Part shown: positions 1 to 10,863 of the stretch, piece by piece
Numbering within the stretch: position 1 is the first letter of the stretch
Layout of the letters: each line of letters begins with the position of its first letter
Assembly: GCF_954871325.1 (NCBI RefSeq)
Contig: NC_088777.1
Span: 47,903,366-47,967,365, forward strand
Length of the DNA: 64,000 nucleotides
Reading direction: 5' to 3'
DNA from: Gordionus sp. m RMFG-2023
Taxonomy: Eukaryota; Nematomorpha; Gordioida; Chordodea; Parachordodidae
Position numbers and translations under genes: made by a program
Notes under the pieces: generated by a model
Database searches by the model: none
What the model was told of the DNA's origin: nothing
The model's input: only the letters and a program-made list of their open reading frames with translations

Positions 1-1920
1 ATTTTAATTTTGTTTATAACTTGATCGAATGTTCTATATCATCAGATAGTTATAATTTTTTTTGTTTAAAATTAGATGTGCTATAAAAAAAATTCTGTCA
101 ATAAATTTTCATATTAAATATTATATGGTATCTTTAAAAAAAAAGAATTATTCGAATAATTTGAATTAAATAAAAATAGTAAATTTTATTATTCTTACAA
201 ATACGAATAGTAATTTATTGATTTAAACAAATTGAATACGAAATAATGCACTATAAGATTCATATTCGATTTTGAATATACTTACCCATTATTAACAATT
301 TCTATTCTATTCTATTCTAATATAATAATATTATATTAATCGTAGTATTCGTCATTGTTACTCTGCTTAAAGGTATGTATAAATTTAAAATTTAACTTTA
401 TTCGAAATTTTTTTTTTAATGTATAAGAGGGAATTTAATCATAAAATGAAACTATTTAAGACTTGTTTTCACATTTTCCACCCAATCCATAAGTATTGAA
501 GGTATAGGATTATCACTTTAAATATCCGGTCTGGGTCTCCAACAAAGAAGTCATATAGGACATCATTCTATTTCCGGCTGACAGGGCTCTCGAATTTAAA
601 TAGAATTGGTTAGTATAATAAATTAATTCGCATCGCCAATTCTCGTTAAAAATTTTTATCTTGATTTGCTAACTTTTTATTCAGATATATATGATCGGCA
701 TATATTTTATTTTTAAATCGTCATTCATTTTCCTCCTCTTATATCCTAATTTTTTTTGTAAACATATAAACATATATAAATCTATATATTTGTTATAAGA
801 CGATTACAAGACTAATACTAAAGGTAAATTTTTTATTATTATTTAAATAGTTTAGAAAAAATTCAATTGATATTTATTAAACACAGAAATAAAATTATAA
901 GCATGGGTAGAAAATGTTCATCCCAATTTCCTGTTAAAATAATGTTTTTTTTGGAAAAAAATATAAATAACCTGATAGATTTTTAATTAATAAAAATCTT
1001 CAAAACTAGACTCATTCATTTATTACATCATTTTTTGCTATAAAGCTTAATTTTACAACTAAATCCCGAAAAAAACTATAAAATTTATAATTATTTTTAT
1101 ATTTTATGGAGCTCCTTTTTTTTTACTGCAAGTTTTAGCGAATTTTTTATTGGGAATTTTATCGTCAATTATTCACTCTATAATATGATATAATATGTTT
1201 ATTAAATGTTATATAAATCGTCAAAATATGCGCCAAGGTTGAAGAAGGCAACTTATATATAAACAACAACCAATATTATGAAGTAAAACTTAACTTAAAC
1301 TTAACTTATGATTTTTTTTAAATCGAAAGTTATTGATTATAATAAAACAATATTTACGAAGAATTATATTCATCTAGGAATTTCTTTTGAAATAATAAAC
1401 TAACTTTTGCTCAGTAAAGTATATATATGAAATTTAATTCAATCGTCCAACATAATACCAAATTTAATCACCCTTTTAAAAACTATTAAAAATGTGGCTA
1501 CTACAACTTTAAAAACATTAAATAAACATAAAAGTTTTTGTGTTTGTAAATCTTTATTATTATAACACCACCATAGAGTCCAAAATAAAAAAAAATACAA
1601 GTATTCAAAATAACTAAAAACAAAATTAAAAATGCATTCAAAAAATAATCAATGAATGTATGTCCTCACAATTTTCTTTTCCGTAGGTCTGTCTTTGTTT
1701 TCCTCTTTTACTAATCGTCACCTCATATATTACCATATATGACAACTCCCCTCTTTATTTTGATCTATCCCCTTCTTTTGATTCGATTTCCCTTTCTTTT
1801 ACATTTATTTCATTCATTCCATGCTCATTGAATTCTCTATAACCCAAATCCTAGCTTTGTAATCACTTGATTCCCTGCTGTTGTTGTTTTTTAATCTCAG
1901 CATTTGATGTGCTCGTACAC
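1..1920. other. AT-rich spacer, no gene seen
   Basis: Long A/T runs with short GC patches. I read all frames and found no coding stretch with splice signals and no recognisable family. The short frame beginning near 1867 runs into the left end of the hAT element at 1921 and is not a gene. Confidence 0.6.
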
Positions 1921-2343
1921 CAGGCGCATACTCAGGAATCCGGTCTGGGGGGGATTAGTAAGCATAAATTTATTAGGACTAATAACTTTTCTAATACACA
2001 ATTTTATATTAATGTGAATTACAAAAAAATTATATATATAAACCGGCATTAAAATAAATGTGAATTATAAAATATAAAGTGAATAACCACGATATGAATC
2101 ACTTAAATGACCCAAAATTGAAATTTGAATTTTTTAAGCCTTTAAAATATATAAAGTATAAAAAATTTAAATGTTGGAAATATAAATTAATAAACAAAAA
2201 GTTTGTTAGGAATAATTGTATTTTGCATGTTTCGAGCTAATTTTTCAATTATCTATTTTTGCTTGGCGTTAAATGCTATAATATTCAAAAGATACAAATC
2301 ATTCAATCTACTTTCAGAAGTTGTATTTCATAGGTATGTTTTT

Positions 2344-2628
2344 CAGAGACTTACAGGCTCGGCACCCGAGCCGGACCGTATTTTATTTTTTTTAAACATA
2401 CTAGGATAGGGCCCGAAGTTTTTTTGAAAAAAATACCCAGGCTGGGCGAGCTGTATATTTTTAAAACCAAATATTTGAAATCGCCATTATAGCTATAAAA
2501 ATCAAAAATAAATATATTTTAAAAAAATTCAGGCCGGGCCTGAAAATTTTTAAAAAAAAACCCCGACCGAAAAAATTTTTTAAAAAAATCTGGTCCGTAC
2601 CCTGCAAATGGTACTCTGCAGGGCTCTG
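2344..2628. repeat. GC-rich CAGAG..CTCTG element, copy a
   Basis: Starts CAGAGACTTACAGG and ends CCTGCAGGGCTCTG in imperfect inverted orientation (CAGAGnCnTGCAG). The interior alternates A/T homopolymers with GGGCCGGGCCT-like blocks. It is one of about ten copies in the window (others at 8697, 11343, 19780, 23510, 33110, 44505, 44819 and elsewhere). It interrupts the hAT transposase C-terminus at the same place in all three hAT copies, so it entered before that family amplified. Family not identified; the CAGAG start would fit a hAT-like MITE. Confidence 0.6.
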
Positions 2629-3009
2629 TTATTATTCTTAAAAAAGAGAATGTTCTCTCATTAGTTTACTAGAGTTGCTAATATATATAACCATTTTAAT
2701 ACATTGGGAATATATTCTAAAATGTGTTTAAAGCATCCATAGCATTTTTTGGGACTGTATCAACCATAGTTAATCTTTTATTCATAGTTATTCAGCTAAT
2801 AAGGCATCATAAGATATTTTAACATCTTCATGATAAAAATCTAACAAATTATATTTTTTTTATATCACCATCTGAAAAAGGTTAGGCTTTTGTGGAAGTA
2901 ATATCTGCATTGTAAGTGCTGCATGATGAATTAATGACCATTCATTTATTTGGGTTATAAATGTATCTGTATCTAAGATATACTCTTCTACTGATCCTAT
3001 ATTAATGTT

Positions 3010-3333
3010 TTAACTATGAACTTGCATTGCTACAAGTCGAGGGAGACAAATGTTAAACACGTATAGCTCTGCTTTTGATTCAACAATAACATACAAAATA
3101 TGAAATTCTTCATCAACATAGCTCTTGAGTTCTAATAAAATGCTCTCCGCTATTCTCATCTTCTTAATCAAGTCAATGTCATGTTTTTGAAAAGTAATAC
3201 TTAAAATAGTTGTACAATTAAATAATGCATTCCAATGAGAAAAAAAAATTTGGAATAAGTATTGAATCCAATAATTTTCTTGCTTCTGAGGAAATATTTC
3301 TTTCAAGCCATTGGGATATTTCGGTAATAACAA
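3010..3333 (-). pseudogene. hAT transposase fragment
   Basis: A 107-codon open stretch with the pattern QKHDIDLIKKMRIAESILLE followed by a short gap and a Pro-Arg motif (LPRLVA). This corresponds to the region N-terminal of the dimerisation domain in hAT transposases of the ZMYM1-like / 52-kDa-repressor-like (DUF4371-containing) type: a QK.xIDLV helix, an ELK helix, then a xPRx motif. The same region recurs at 9404-9646 and 11932-12267 with independent damage. Downstream on the minus strand the frame continues in pieces to about 2640. Confidence 0.65.
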
Positions 3334-3721
3334 TAGGCTCTTCTAACTCCCTAAAAGCTGTTACTTATTAATGGCAGAGACTCGAGGACAAGCTTGCAAT
3401 TTCTTTCTCCCTGTTGGACAAGGAGTTTCAGAGATATTTATAATATGACTATAAATTTAGATAAATATTACGCCACTAAAATTTGAAAATAATAGGTAAA
3501 TTACGCCAAGGAAAACTTGAAATCGAAATTAATTGATAAAATAACTTAGTAGATGAATGTGATAAATAAATGTAATTAAATATATATATATAAGATAGAA
3601 ATAAATATTAACAAATATAAATAAACATTAACAATAATATTTTTAAAAATATAATCCGGCATCTGTATTTTTTAGCTTTGGAAGGGTGGTATCCCCCTGC
3701 CCTCCGCTGCGTACGCGCCTG

Positions 3722-4195
3722 TTATACATCAATGCTATGATTCCTTTTGTTATCCATTATATTTCGACCAATTATTCATTATTTCTCCATCACCATTTAT
3801 CTTATTCTTCATTATTAGCGTTTCTTTTCCCAATTTCATTTCATTTTAATCTTTTCGTATTTTAACGTTTCCCCCTTCTCGTCTCACGTCAAATCTTGCT
3901 CTTTCCAATATTTAACTCCTCTTTCATTTTATATTATTTCCTGTATACATTAATGGTGGGTTATTGCATTTAGGCTTGGTTTATTTTGATTATTGTTACA
4001 ATAAAATCAAATTTGTTTAAGCAATTTTTTATTAAAAACTAACATGGTTGCGTGTTTTATAATATACAATATGATTTGCTTTTGGTTGTGTTTATAACAA
4101 CATAGTATATTTTGTTTGTGTATTTTTATGTCCTCTGAATTATTTTGTTAAATATTTAATTTTTTCAATATCACGATTTAATATATACTCAGAAG
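3722..4195. other. Spacer between two hAT elements
   Basis: AT-rich sequence between the first hAT copy and the second, unrelated hAT. No coding signal or repeat was recognised in it. Confidence 0.5.
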
Positions 4196-4958
4196 CAGGG
4201 TTGTGCATTTGACCGGTCAAATACGTTTAGGTCAATTGACCGATATTTGACCGGTCAAATATCGGTCAAATGTGGTCAAATTCAAATATATGTTTTTTTA
4301 AGTTAATATTAACTTTATTTTGAATATAATAGTAAAATGAATCTATAATATTAATTTTTTAAATTCATTGTCATTCATTAACTAACGTGTAGCTATATTT
4401 AGCAGAGTCTTGTTCTGATTCATATTCAATATTAACATTTTCTATAATATTATTTAATCAATTTTCCTGATTTCTTAGATCTTCAATCGATTTCTATTTT
4501 CATAAAAATATTAACCCAAATCGACCTATTTCTTTCTAAAGAAAAGTAGAACTAGGAATTGTTAGTCTCTGGACAGGATAGACAAAGTTTAATCTATTAA
4601 CTTGAGGTCGGACTTGATTGTTTCTGGAAATTACCAATTTCCACATATTTTGCTATATTAAACATGCTGTTTCTGCTTCTTAATTAATTATATCACTTAT
4701 AATATTTTGGTCATCACTACCTTGTTAAATAGCTAATTCTTGAATTATATCACATACTTCATTAATTTCACTGCTAGTGAGTCTCCTCTTGATATTGTGG
4801 ACCTAAATAAGCAAACATTGTGATCACATGTATTTACATCGTTTTTCCCTTTTTTAAACATTATTTTAATTCATTTTTCTTTTAAATATTTTAGAGTATT
4901 TGACCGTATTTGACAGGTCAAATACTCCTCCGGTCAATTGACCGACTTGCCAACCCTG
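4196..4958. mobile_element. Second hAT element with perfect 8-bp target duplication
   Basis: The left end CAGGGTTGTGCATTTGACC and the right end (reverse complement CAGGGTTGGCAAGTCGG) form terminal inverted repeats, followed inward by repeated TTGACCGGTCAA palindromes. The octamer CTCAGAAG flanks the element exactly on both sides (4188-4195 and 4959-4966). CAGGG ends plus an 8-bp duplication are diagnostic of hAT. At 763 bp it is too short for an intact transposase; short minus-strand coding-like scraps around 4700-4800 suggest an internally deleted autonomous element. The perfect duplication implies a relatively young insertion. Confidence 0.85.
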
Positions 4959-4966
4959 CTCAGAAG

Positions 4967-5330
4967 GATTTATGGGTAAATTGTATAAAGCCATTTGGTG
5001 AATCACAAATCGTTTATTGATTTGAGTCAAAAATATATCCAAAAGTGGAATAACAACAGTTATTTTAGTGTAATCCTATTGAGTCCACATGATTGTTTGC
5101 CTAGGTGCAAGTCGAGGCTTACAAATATTAAAATCATTTAATTTCGCTTTTGCCTCAATAATCTATAAATCACGTTAAATGATATATCTCTTTGTTTTAA
5201 AGTTATAATATAAAAATATTTGGGATTCTCATAGTTTCAGCTAAACCCATATTATTATTTTTTTAATAATGCCTAAAGTTGTTGTGTAATTGAATATTAT
5301 TAATACTTTCCAATGCAAAAGGAAATTTGA
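4967..5330 (-). mobile_element. Older fragment of the copy 1-3 hAT family
   Basis: The stretch around 5100-5160 (caagtcgaggcttacaaata...) matches the transposase region at 3030-3080, 9430-9480 and 11950-12000 but is far more diverged. The second hAT (4196-4958) inserted at its edge. No termini are recognised. Confidence 0.5.
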
Positions 5331-5559
5331 ATCTAATAATGACTGCTTCAGATAAAATATCGGGTTCCGGCTATTCTAACATTTCTCAAAGGGAATTCAA
5401 AATTGGCTTTTCTAAATACAAAAATGTTGTAACACTCTTAATGTCAAAGTCTTCATCTAGCCGGACATGCTTTTTGAAATTTATTTCTTCTTATAAGAAG
5501 TCTCAAAAATTATTTTATTCAGCAATTTCTTACTTTTTTTAAATAGATCTTGCATCCAT

Positions 5560-6165
5560 CAATGTTTAAGGTTTAAAAAAAATGTAAGAAAATATACCTG
5601 GCATAAAATATTAATACAAAAGGAAGAAATATTAATTAACTTTGCTATATTTCAATATATATAGAACACTTTGCAATTCGCAATTCATGAATATCTTATA
5701 TATTTTTTAAAAAAATTTCGCCATAACATGTTGATTTACTTTATTTATTTGATAATCATTGAAAAAAATTATGATATAATAAAATATTTCGTAAACTGAT
5801 ATAATTCTTTAATCTTTATTTCTCATGATGAAGTTATTCATTACTTCAAATTTATCCCATAAAAAATCTAAACATTTTACAGAGACTAGTTAGTTCATTA
5901 TGTATTTAATTCGCATAATATTATAATTCTATCAACGGGTAAAATTATTTTAAAACATATCCGCCAAATCTATGTTTTAAGAAAAATATTCATAGGTTTT
6001 TACCTTATATACTAACCCGGTATTTCATTGAGATACTAAGACCATAGTGGATCAGCATATTTTTTTCCTACTCGTTCTCGTTTTACATATAAATAAAAAA
6101 TAAAGTACAATCATTATTTTTTATTTTTTTTTATTTTTTTGGAAATGATAGATTTATTTTAAATC
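5560..6165. other. AT-rich spacer, nothing recognised
   Basis: Poly-A/T rich, no coding signal, no clear repeat. Confidence 0.5.
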
Positions 6166-6167
6166 GT

Positions 6168-6310
6168 AGATCTGAGGGCCTGGAACCTGATCTAGAAACC
6201 TTTCTCGATCTAGATCAGAAAATATTACGATTTTTAAAATTTAGGTTAAACTTAAAATTTTTTTTTAATTAACAATCCGGGCCGAGTTATTATTTTATAT
6301 CAAATAAAAG
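6168..6310. repeat. Degenerate GC-rich element fragment
   Basis: Blocks such as tctgagggcctggaacctg, ctagatcagaa and aatccgggccgag among A/T runs resemble the GC-rich CAGAG element family but lack clear ends. Confidence 0.35.
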
Positions 6311-6429
6311 GGCTCTATTTGAAAAATTAACTTAAATGTGGAGACGTTACTATAATTTAAAAATATCGTATATATTATGTATATTAAAATTATCATCTTG
6401 CACTGTAATGCTACTTAACAGTCATCATC

Positions 6430-6510
6430 ATTGGAGTATCTATGGCTTTTTGCGAGGCCTCGCTCTCTACACTAAAGAGAGTTCTGAGCGGTAGAGAATC
6501 ATCGACGTAA
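6430..6510 (+). pseudogene. hAT dimerisation-domain scrap
   Basis: A 26-codon stretch reads IGVSMAFCEASLSTLKRVLS and ends at a stop. Cys-x-Ala-Ser-x-Ser-x-Leu-Lys-Arg is the conserved heart of the hAT C-terminal dimerisation domain (usual form CERSFSTLKRIK). It stands alone, on the plus strand, opposite to the neighbouring hAT copies, so it is a separate insertion. Confidence 0.5.
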
Positions 6511-7251
6511 ACAAAATATAGTATTTTAATGACTTATGAAAAAAAATAACACAAAATTTACCATTTAATTCAAAATTTAAAAATTCGTCGTGTATTCATA
6601 AAAAAGATTTCTATGAGTGCCTAACTATTTGTTTTATTTCAAAAAAATATTGCCCCCCCCCCCCGCACCAACAAGAAATTATGGTAACTTGTATTATACC
6701 ATTAAATAAGTGCTTATTTAGTATAATAAATTGCTTTAATCTGTTAGGTAAAGGGGGGAAAAAATTATTAATAAAATTAAAAAAAAATTGGCATCAGGTC
6801 AGAAGGAATACAAAAATATCTAGTTCTTGGCCCAGAATAAAAAAATAGTATGTCCATTCAGATACTAGCACCTTCACCCAGGCTAGGGCCCTCTATCCGG
6901 CGGATGGAAAATGGTGTGAGTGCAAAACTCCGAGTCGGGTTAAAAAATCATAATCCGGACATGTTCTAAAAATAAATAAGAGACCACAAACTCAGGCCAT
7001 TCTTTTAAAATATCAGTTGAAAAAAAATATCGGTTCTCAATCTGGGTAGAATGGAACTCAAGAAGAGAAAATAAAATTTTTGCTGGATTACCGAATCTAA
7101 CATTCTTTAATGTCAAACCCACTATAACATTCAGTGATTCACTTTTAGATTTTAAAATTACAGTTCAGTTCGGTATGAATCTCCAATAAACACCAAGATC
7201 CAAATCAAACGACAAAATATTCGAAATAATTAAATAATCTTTTTTATATAC

Positions 7252-7405
7252 TTTGATATCTAAATGGACAATGTTTAAAGAATGCAAATAAGCTAGGGCT
7301 TCTACAACTTGTCTTTTCACGCGAGCGGTCACATTTTCCTCAATCAACACCTTTTTGTCAGGCAAGCACTCTTCCAGTGTCTGGAATATTTCTCCACCGT
7401 GAGCA
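7252..7405 (-). CDS. Kinase exon: GGEIF to HLDIK
   Basis: Minus-strand exon of 154 nt bounded by an acceptor (ttacaag) and a donor (gtatat). It has one leading base then 51 codons. It contains AHGGEIF, a short acidic insert with CLP typical of DRAK kinases, an alpha-E helix (RQVVEALAYLH) and NIVHLDIK ending exactly at the intron. The match to DRAK (GGEIFsLCLPE...NIVHLDLK) is clear along the whole exon. Confidence 0.65.
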
Positions 7406-7954
7406 CTTGTAATATAAAATAAATTTATAATGCATGTAAAATTTTCAAGTGCCTCAGTTACCACAATAAATATATTAAAATGATCACCATAAATGTGAAA
7501 ACTTGTGTAAAAGTGGTTCGCCATCTAACTATTTCCTGCCAATATATAGTTCGATGGAAATCGCTTTCATTCGGAATAAAATAAAAGTTATGGGAAGTGT
7601 ATTTGAGGGATCGGACCAAAAGATTAAGAAAAGGAATGGGTTACATTCATAAACTAAAAAAAAAATGTTTAATAATTTATTATTTACCTGAGCCCTAATA
7701 AATGATGAAAATTTGCTTCTGATGCACTATCTAATATATTAAATTCCTTATTTTTATCTTTTATATAGGTCGTAAGTATTGATAAATTCGGGGCAATGCT
7801 AAGTTCAAAAGTAGACATTCTGTCCCGTTTTTAAAATTAAAATTGAACGTTTTAAATCATTCTTTAAATTTTACAAATTTGCTCAACCCCCAACGACATA
7901 CTATATATGCTATAATATAATTTTTACTATTCCATGATCTTTATAATTTCCGAC

Positions 7955-8130
7955 TGGTTTCATAACATTGATACAGGGATATAAATCTGTCATGTTTCGG
8001 GACGCGTATTTCGTTAAGAACTGAAGCTCTAAAAGTTTTTCCCCTACGCCTTTTCCGTATAAATTTTGCCGCGAATTCCAATCGCTTGTCATTCTAATCG
8101 TGGCATTTTTTGACAATAGCAAAGTGACCA
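7955..8130 (-). CDS. Kinase N-lobe exon with an in-frame stop
   Basis: Minus-strand block with acceptor ttttaaag and possible donor gtcgga. It reads GHFAIVKKCHD, then TAG, then NDKRLEFAAKFIRKRRRGK, then VLNEIRVPKHDRFISLYQC and YET. The order glycine loop, AAK lysine, NEI glutamate matches kinase subdomains I-IV. A different frame of the same DNA is also open for 73 codons but is a shadow. Confidence 0.55.
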
Positions 8131-8336
8131 CTTTAAAAAGATTTTAAAAAAAAATATAATACATTATATCAGATAAATCAACGGAATCATTTGATAGAAC
8201 AGATTAAACAATTACTTATTGTACATAAAAAGTATGCGGTGTGGGGGGGGGGGGTTAGGTATTTTTTATTACATTGATTAACAAACATAACTCTAAAGGC
8301 TCAAATTAAGATAACCAATATAAAATGCTATGGATG

Positions 8337-10692
8337 CAGGCGCGTACGCAGGAATTTGGTCTGTGGGGGGGGGGGGGGGGATAATAAAATTTTTTAAGAA
8401 ATATTATTGTTAATTAAAAATACTAAGCATAAATTTATTAGGACTAATAACTTTTCTAATACACAATTTTAAATTAATGTGAATTTCAAAAAAATTATAT
8501 AAATATGAATTATAAAATATAAAGTGAATAAAACCACGATATGAATCACTTAAATGACCCAAAATTGAAATTTGAATTTATTGAGCCTTTAAAATATATA
8601 AAAAAAAATTTAAATGTTGGAAATATAAATAAATACACAAAAAGTATCTTAGGAATAATTGTATTTTGTATATTTTGAGCTAATTTTTCAATTAAGCCCC
8701 CGAGTCGGACCGTATTTTAATTTTAGTAAACATACCGTACCGAGCTCGAATTTTTTTTAAAAAAACACCCGGGCTGGGCTTGAAAAATTTTTCCAAGAAA
8801 AATATCCGGGCCGAGCTGTATATTTTAAAACCAAATATTTGAAATCGCCATTATTAGCTACAAAAATCAAAAATAAATATTAATTATTTTTAAAAAATTC
8901 GGGACAAGCCTGAAAATTTTTAAAAAGCCTGGCCGGGCCTTAATTTTTTTTAAAAAAAAACCGGGTCGAAAATTTTTTTTTTAAAATCTGACCGTGCCCT
9001 GCAAATGGTACCTCTGCAGGGCTCTGTTATTCTTCTTAAAAAAGAGACTGTTCTCTCATTAGTTTACTAATGGAAGAGTTGCAAATATATATAACCATTT
9101 TAATACATTGGGAATATAATCTAAAATGTGTTTGAAATAATGCAAAGCATCTATAGCCTTTTTTGGGACTGTATCATATCAACTATAGTTAATCTTTTAA
9201 TCATAGGTATTCAGCTAATAAGGCTAACATCTTCATGATATAAATCTAACAAATATATTTTTTTTCTATCACCATCTGAAAAAGGTGGAAAGGCTTTTGT
9301 GGAAGTAAAATATGCGATAATGAATTATAAACCATTCATTTACTTGGGTTATAAATGTATCTAAGAGAGGGAACATTTGTTTTATAATACTCTTCTACTG
9401 ATCCTATATTAATGTTTTGACAATGAGCTTGCTTGCTGCAAGTCGAGGCGGACAAATATTAAACAAGTATAGCTCTGCTTTTAACTCAACAATAACATAT
9501 AAAATATGTTCTTCATCAACATTAGCTCTAATTTCCTTGAGTTCTAATAAAATGCTCTCTGCTATTCTCATCTTCTTAATCAAGTAAATGTCATGTTTTT
9601 GAAAAGTATTACATAAAATAGTTGTATTATTAAATAATACATTCATGAGAAAATAAATTTGGAATTGGTATTGAATCCAATAATTTTTTAATTCTGAGAA
9701 AATATTTCTTTCAAGCCATTGTGATATTTCAGTAATAGCAAATAATCGGCTCTTCTAACTCCATAAAAGCTGTTATGCTTGATGGCGGAGACTCGATCTC
9801 ATTGGACAAGCTTGCAATTTTTTTCTCCCTGTTGGACAGGAGTTTGACTAGAAATTTAGATAAATAATACGCCACTAAAATTTGAAAATAATAGGTAAAT
9901 TACGCCAAGGAAAACTTGAAATCGAAATAAATTGATAAAATAACTTAGTAGAATGTGATACTAAATGTAATTAAATATATGAGATAGGAATAAATGTTAA
10001 CAGTACTCTAGTTTTGTATAAAGATTTTAGTTTAAAGTTTATATCTAATACTTATTGAGATGTAAATTAAAATTGTTTAAAAAAAAATTATTGCTGCACA
10101 TTGTTGCAATCTCATTCCTTTACAAAATTAAATATCTAAAATTATTATTTATTAAATAATACCGGCTAAGTTATTATAAAATTGCTCAAAATTATTTTTA
10201 GAATAACTAAACTTTAGATGGCTCTGTATCCTGACTCAATTATTCTTTCATTATTTGCTATTATGGGAGGGGTTTTATTTTCTAAAATTTTAAAATTAAA
10301 ATTTTATTAAATTATTATACTATACTTTTTTGCTCTTTGGTATGATTTACACTATATTATCTTCAGTGTTTTTTTTTAAAAAAGTCTAATATCCATGACT
10401 AGAAATTTGAAAATGGTGAAAAAATATAATACCAAGAAATTTAAAAATAAAAGCTAAATATTACGCCAAGGAAAAGTTGAAAATGAATTGATAAAATAAA
10501 TTAGTAAATGAAAAAGGTAATAATATAAAAATTCAAAAGAACGAGATATGAATATAATAAAATATAAATGAATATAAACAATAATATTTTTGAAAAATAT
10601 ATCCGGCATCTGCATTTTTTGGCTTAAGGGGGGGGGATAGTGGGGGGATTTGGATTTGTCCCACTGCCCCCCCCCCGCTGCGTACGCCAATG
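8337..10692 (-). mobile_element. hAT-family DNA transposon copy 2, with a duplicated tail
   Basis: The left end CAGGCGCGTACGCAGG is followed by a 16-base G run. The right end is gcgtacgccaatg, a degraded form of the family terminus. Minus-strand transposase remains include the dimerisation helix FKHILDYIPNVLKWLYIF (complement of about 9080-9150). The tail region near 9843-10010 recurs diverged at 10390-10610, separated by about 380 bp of other sequence, so the copy has two 3' tails. The flanking octamers tatggatg and tgtgtcat do not match, which fits a composite of two insertions. Confidence 0.7.
8697..9026. repeat. GC-rich CAGAG..CTCTG element, copy b
   Basis: Inside hAT copy 2, from cccccgagtcggacc to CTGCAGGGCTCTG, with the same alternation of A/T runs and GGGCC blocks as copy a. 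Its left end is damaged. Confidence 0.55.
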
Positions 10693-10863
10693 TGTGTCAT
10701 TATATTGAAATAGTAATACATGATCGAGGGTAACTATGGAATTATACGATTATTATAACAAATTTCTTTCTCATTACTCTTTTATCGGCGATATATATGA
10801 ATACAGAGCACCCTTGATAGGAAACCCCGGGATTGGAAATGATCGTTATGAGACAAATATAAG

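Larger units (their letters stand above)
1921..3721 (-). mobile_element. hAT-family DNA transposon copy 1 (decayed)
   Basis: The left end CAGGCGCATACTCAG and the right end (reverse complement CAGGCGCGTACGCAG) form a terminal inverted repeat of about 15 bp starting with CAG, as is usual for hAT. The flanking octamers tcgtacac and ttatacat agree at 5 of 8 positions, all differences being transitions, so they may be an aged 8-bp target duplication. The minus strand carries remnants of a hAT transposase (see 3010-3333) with C-terminal dimerisation-domain remains at about 2640-2820. A G+C-rich segment (2344-2628) sits inside. The element shares its whole layout with copies at 8337 and 10864. The transposase is broken, so the copy is not autonomous. 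Confidence 0.8.
7252..8130 (-). pseudogene. DRAK/STK17-like protein kinase, broken or partial
   Basis: Two exon-like blocks encode a death-associated-protein-kinase-type domain read right to left. The 7955-8130 block has the glycine loop (GHFAIV), the ATP-binding Lys (EFAAKFIRKRR) and the helix-C Glu (VLNEI). A middle stretch (about 7440-7500, FNIFIVVTEAL) resembles strands 4-5 and the hinge. The 7252-7405 block has GGEIF, then the catalytic-loop start NIVHLDIK, where HLD replaces HRD as in the DAPK/DRAK family. The activation loop (DFG), APE and C-lobe are absent further left. One in-frame TAG lies in the first block (complement of 8094-8096), and the middle stretch cannot be joined in phase. 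Either the gene is decaying or remaining exons lie beyond the repeats. In life this family acts as a cytosolic or nuclear Ser/Thr kinase. Confidence 0.6.

Noticed and set aside
7690-7820. Minus-strand open piece MSTFELSIAPNLSILTTYI between kinase blocks
   Set aside because: It does not match any kinase region and its splice phase fails with both neighbours; probably an intronic chance frame.
7910-8131. 73-codon minus frame starting MVTLLLSKNATIRM
   Set aside because: Another frame of the same DNA carries the kinase N-lobe motifs; this one is a shadow.
10454-10721. Two overlapping minus frames
   Set aside because: They lie in the tail and poly-G end of hAT copy 2.
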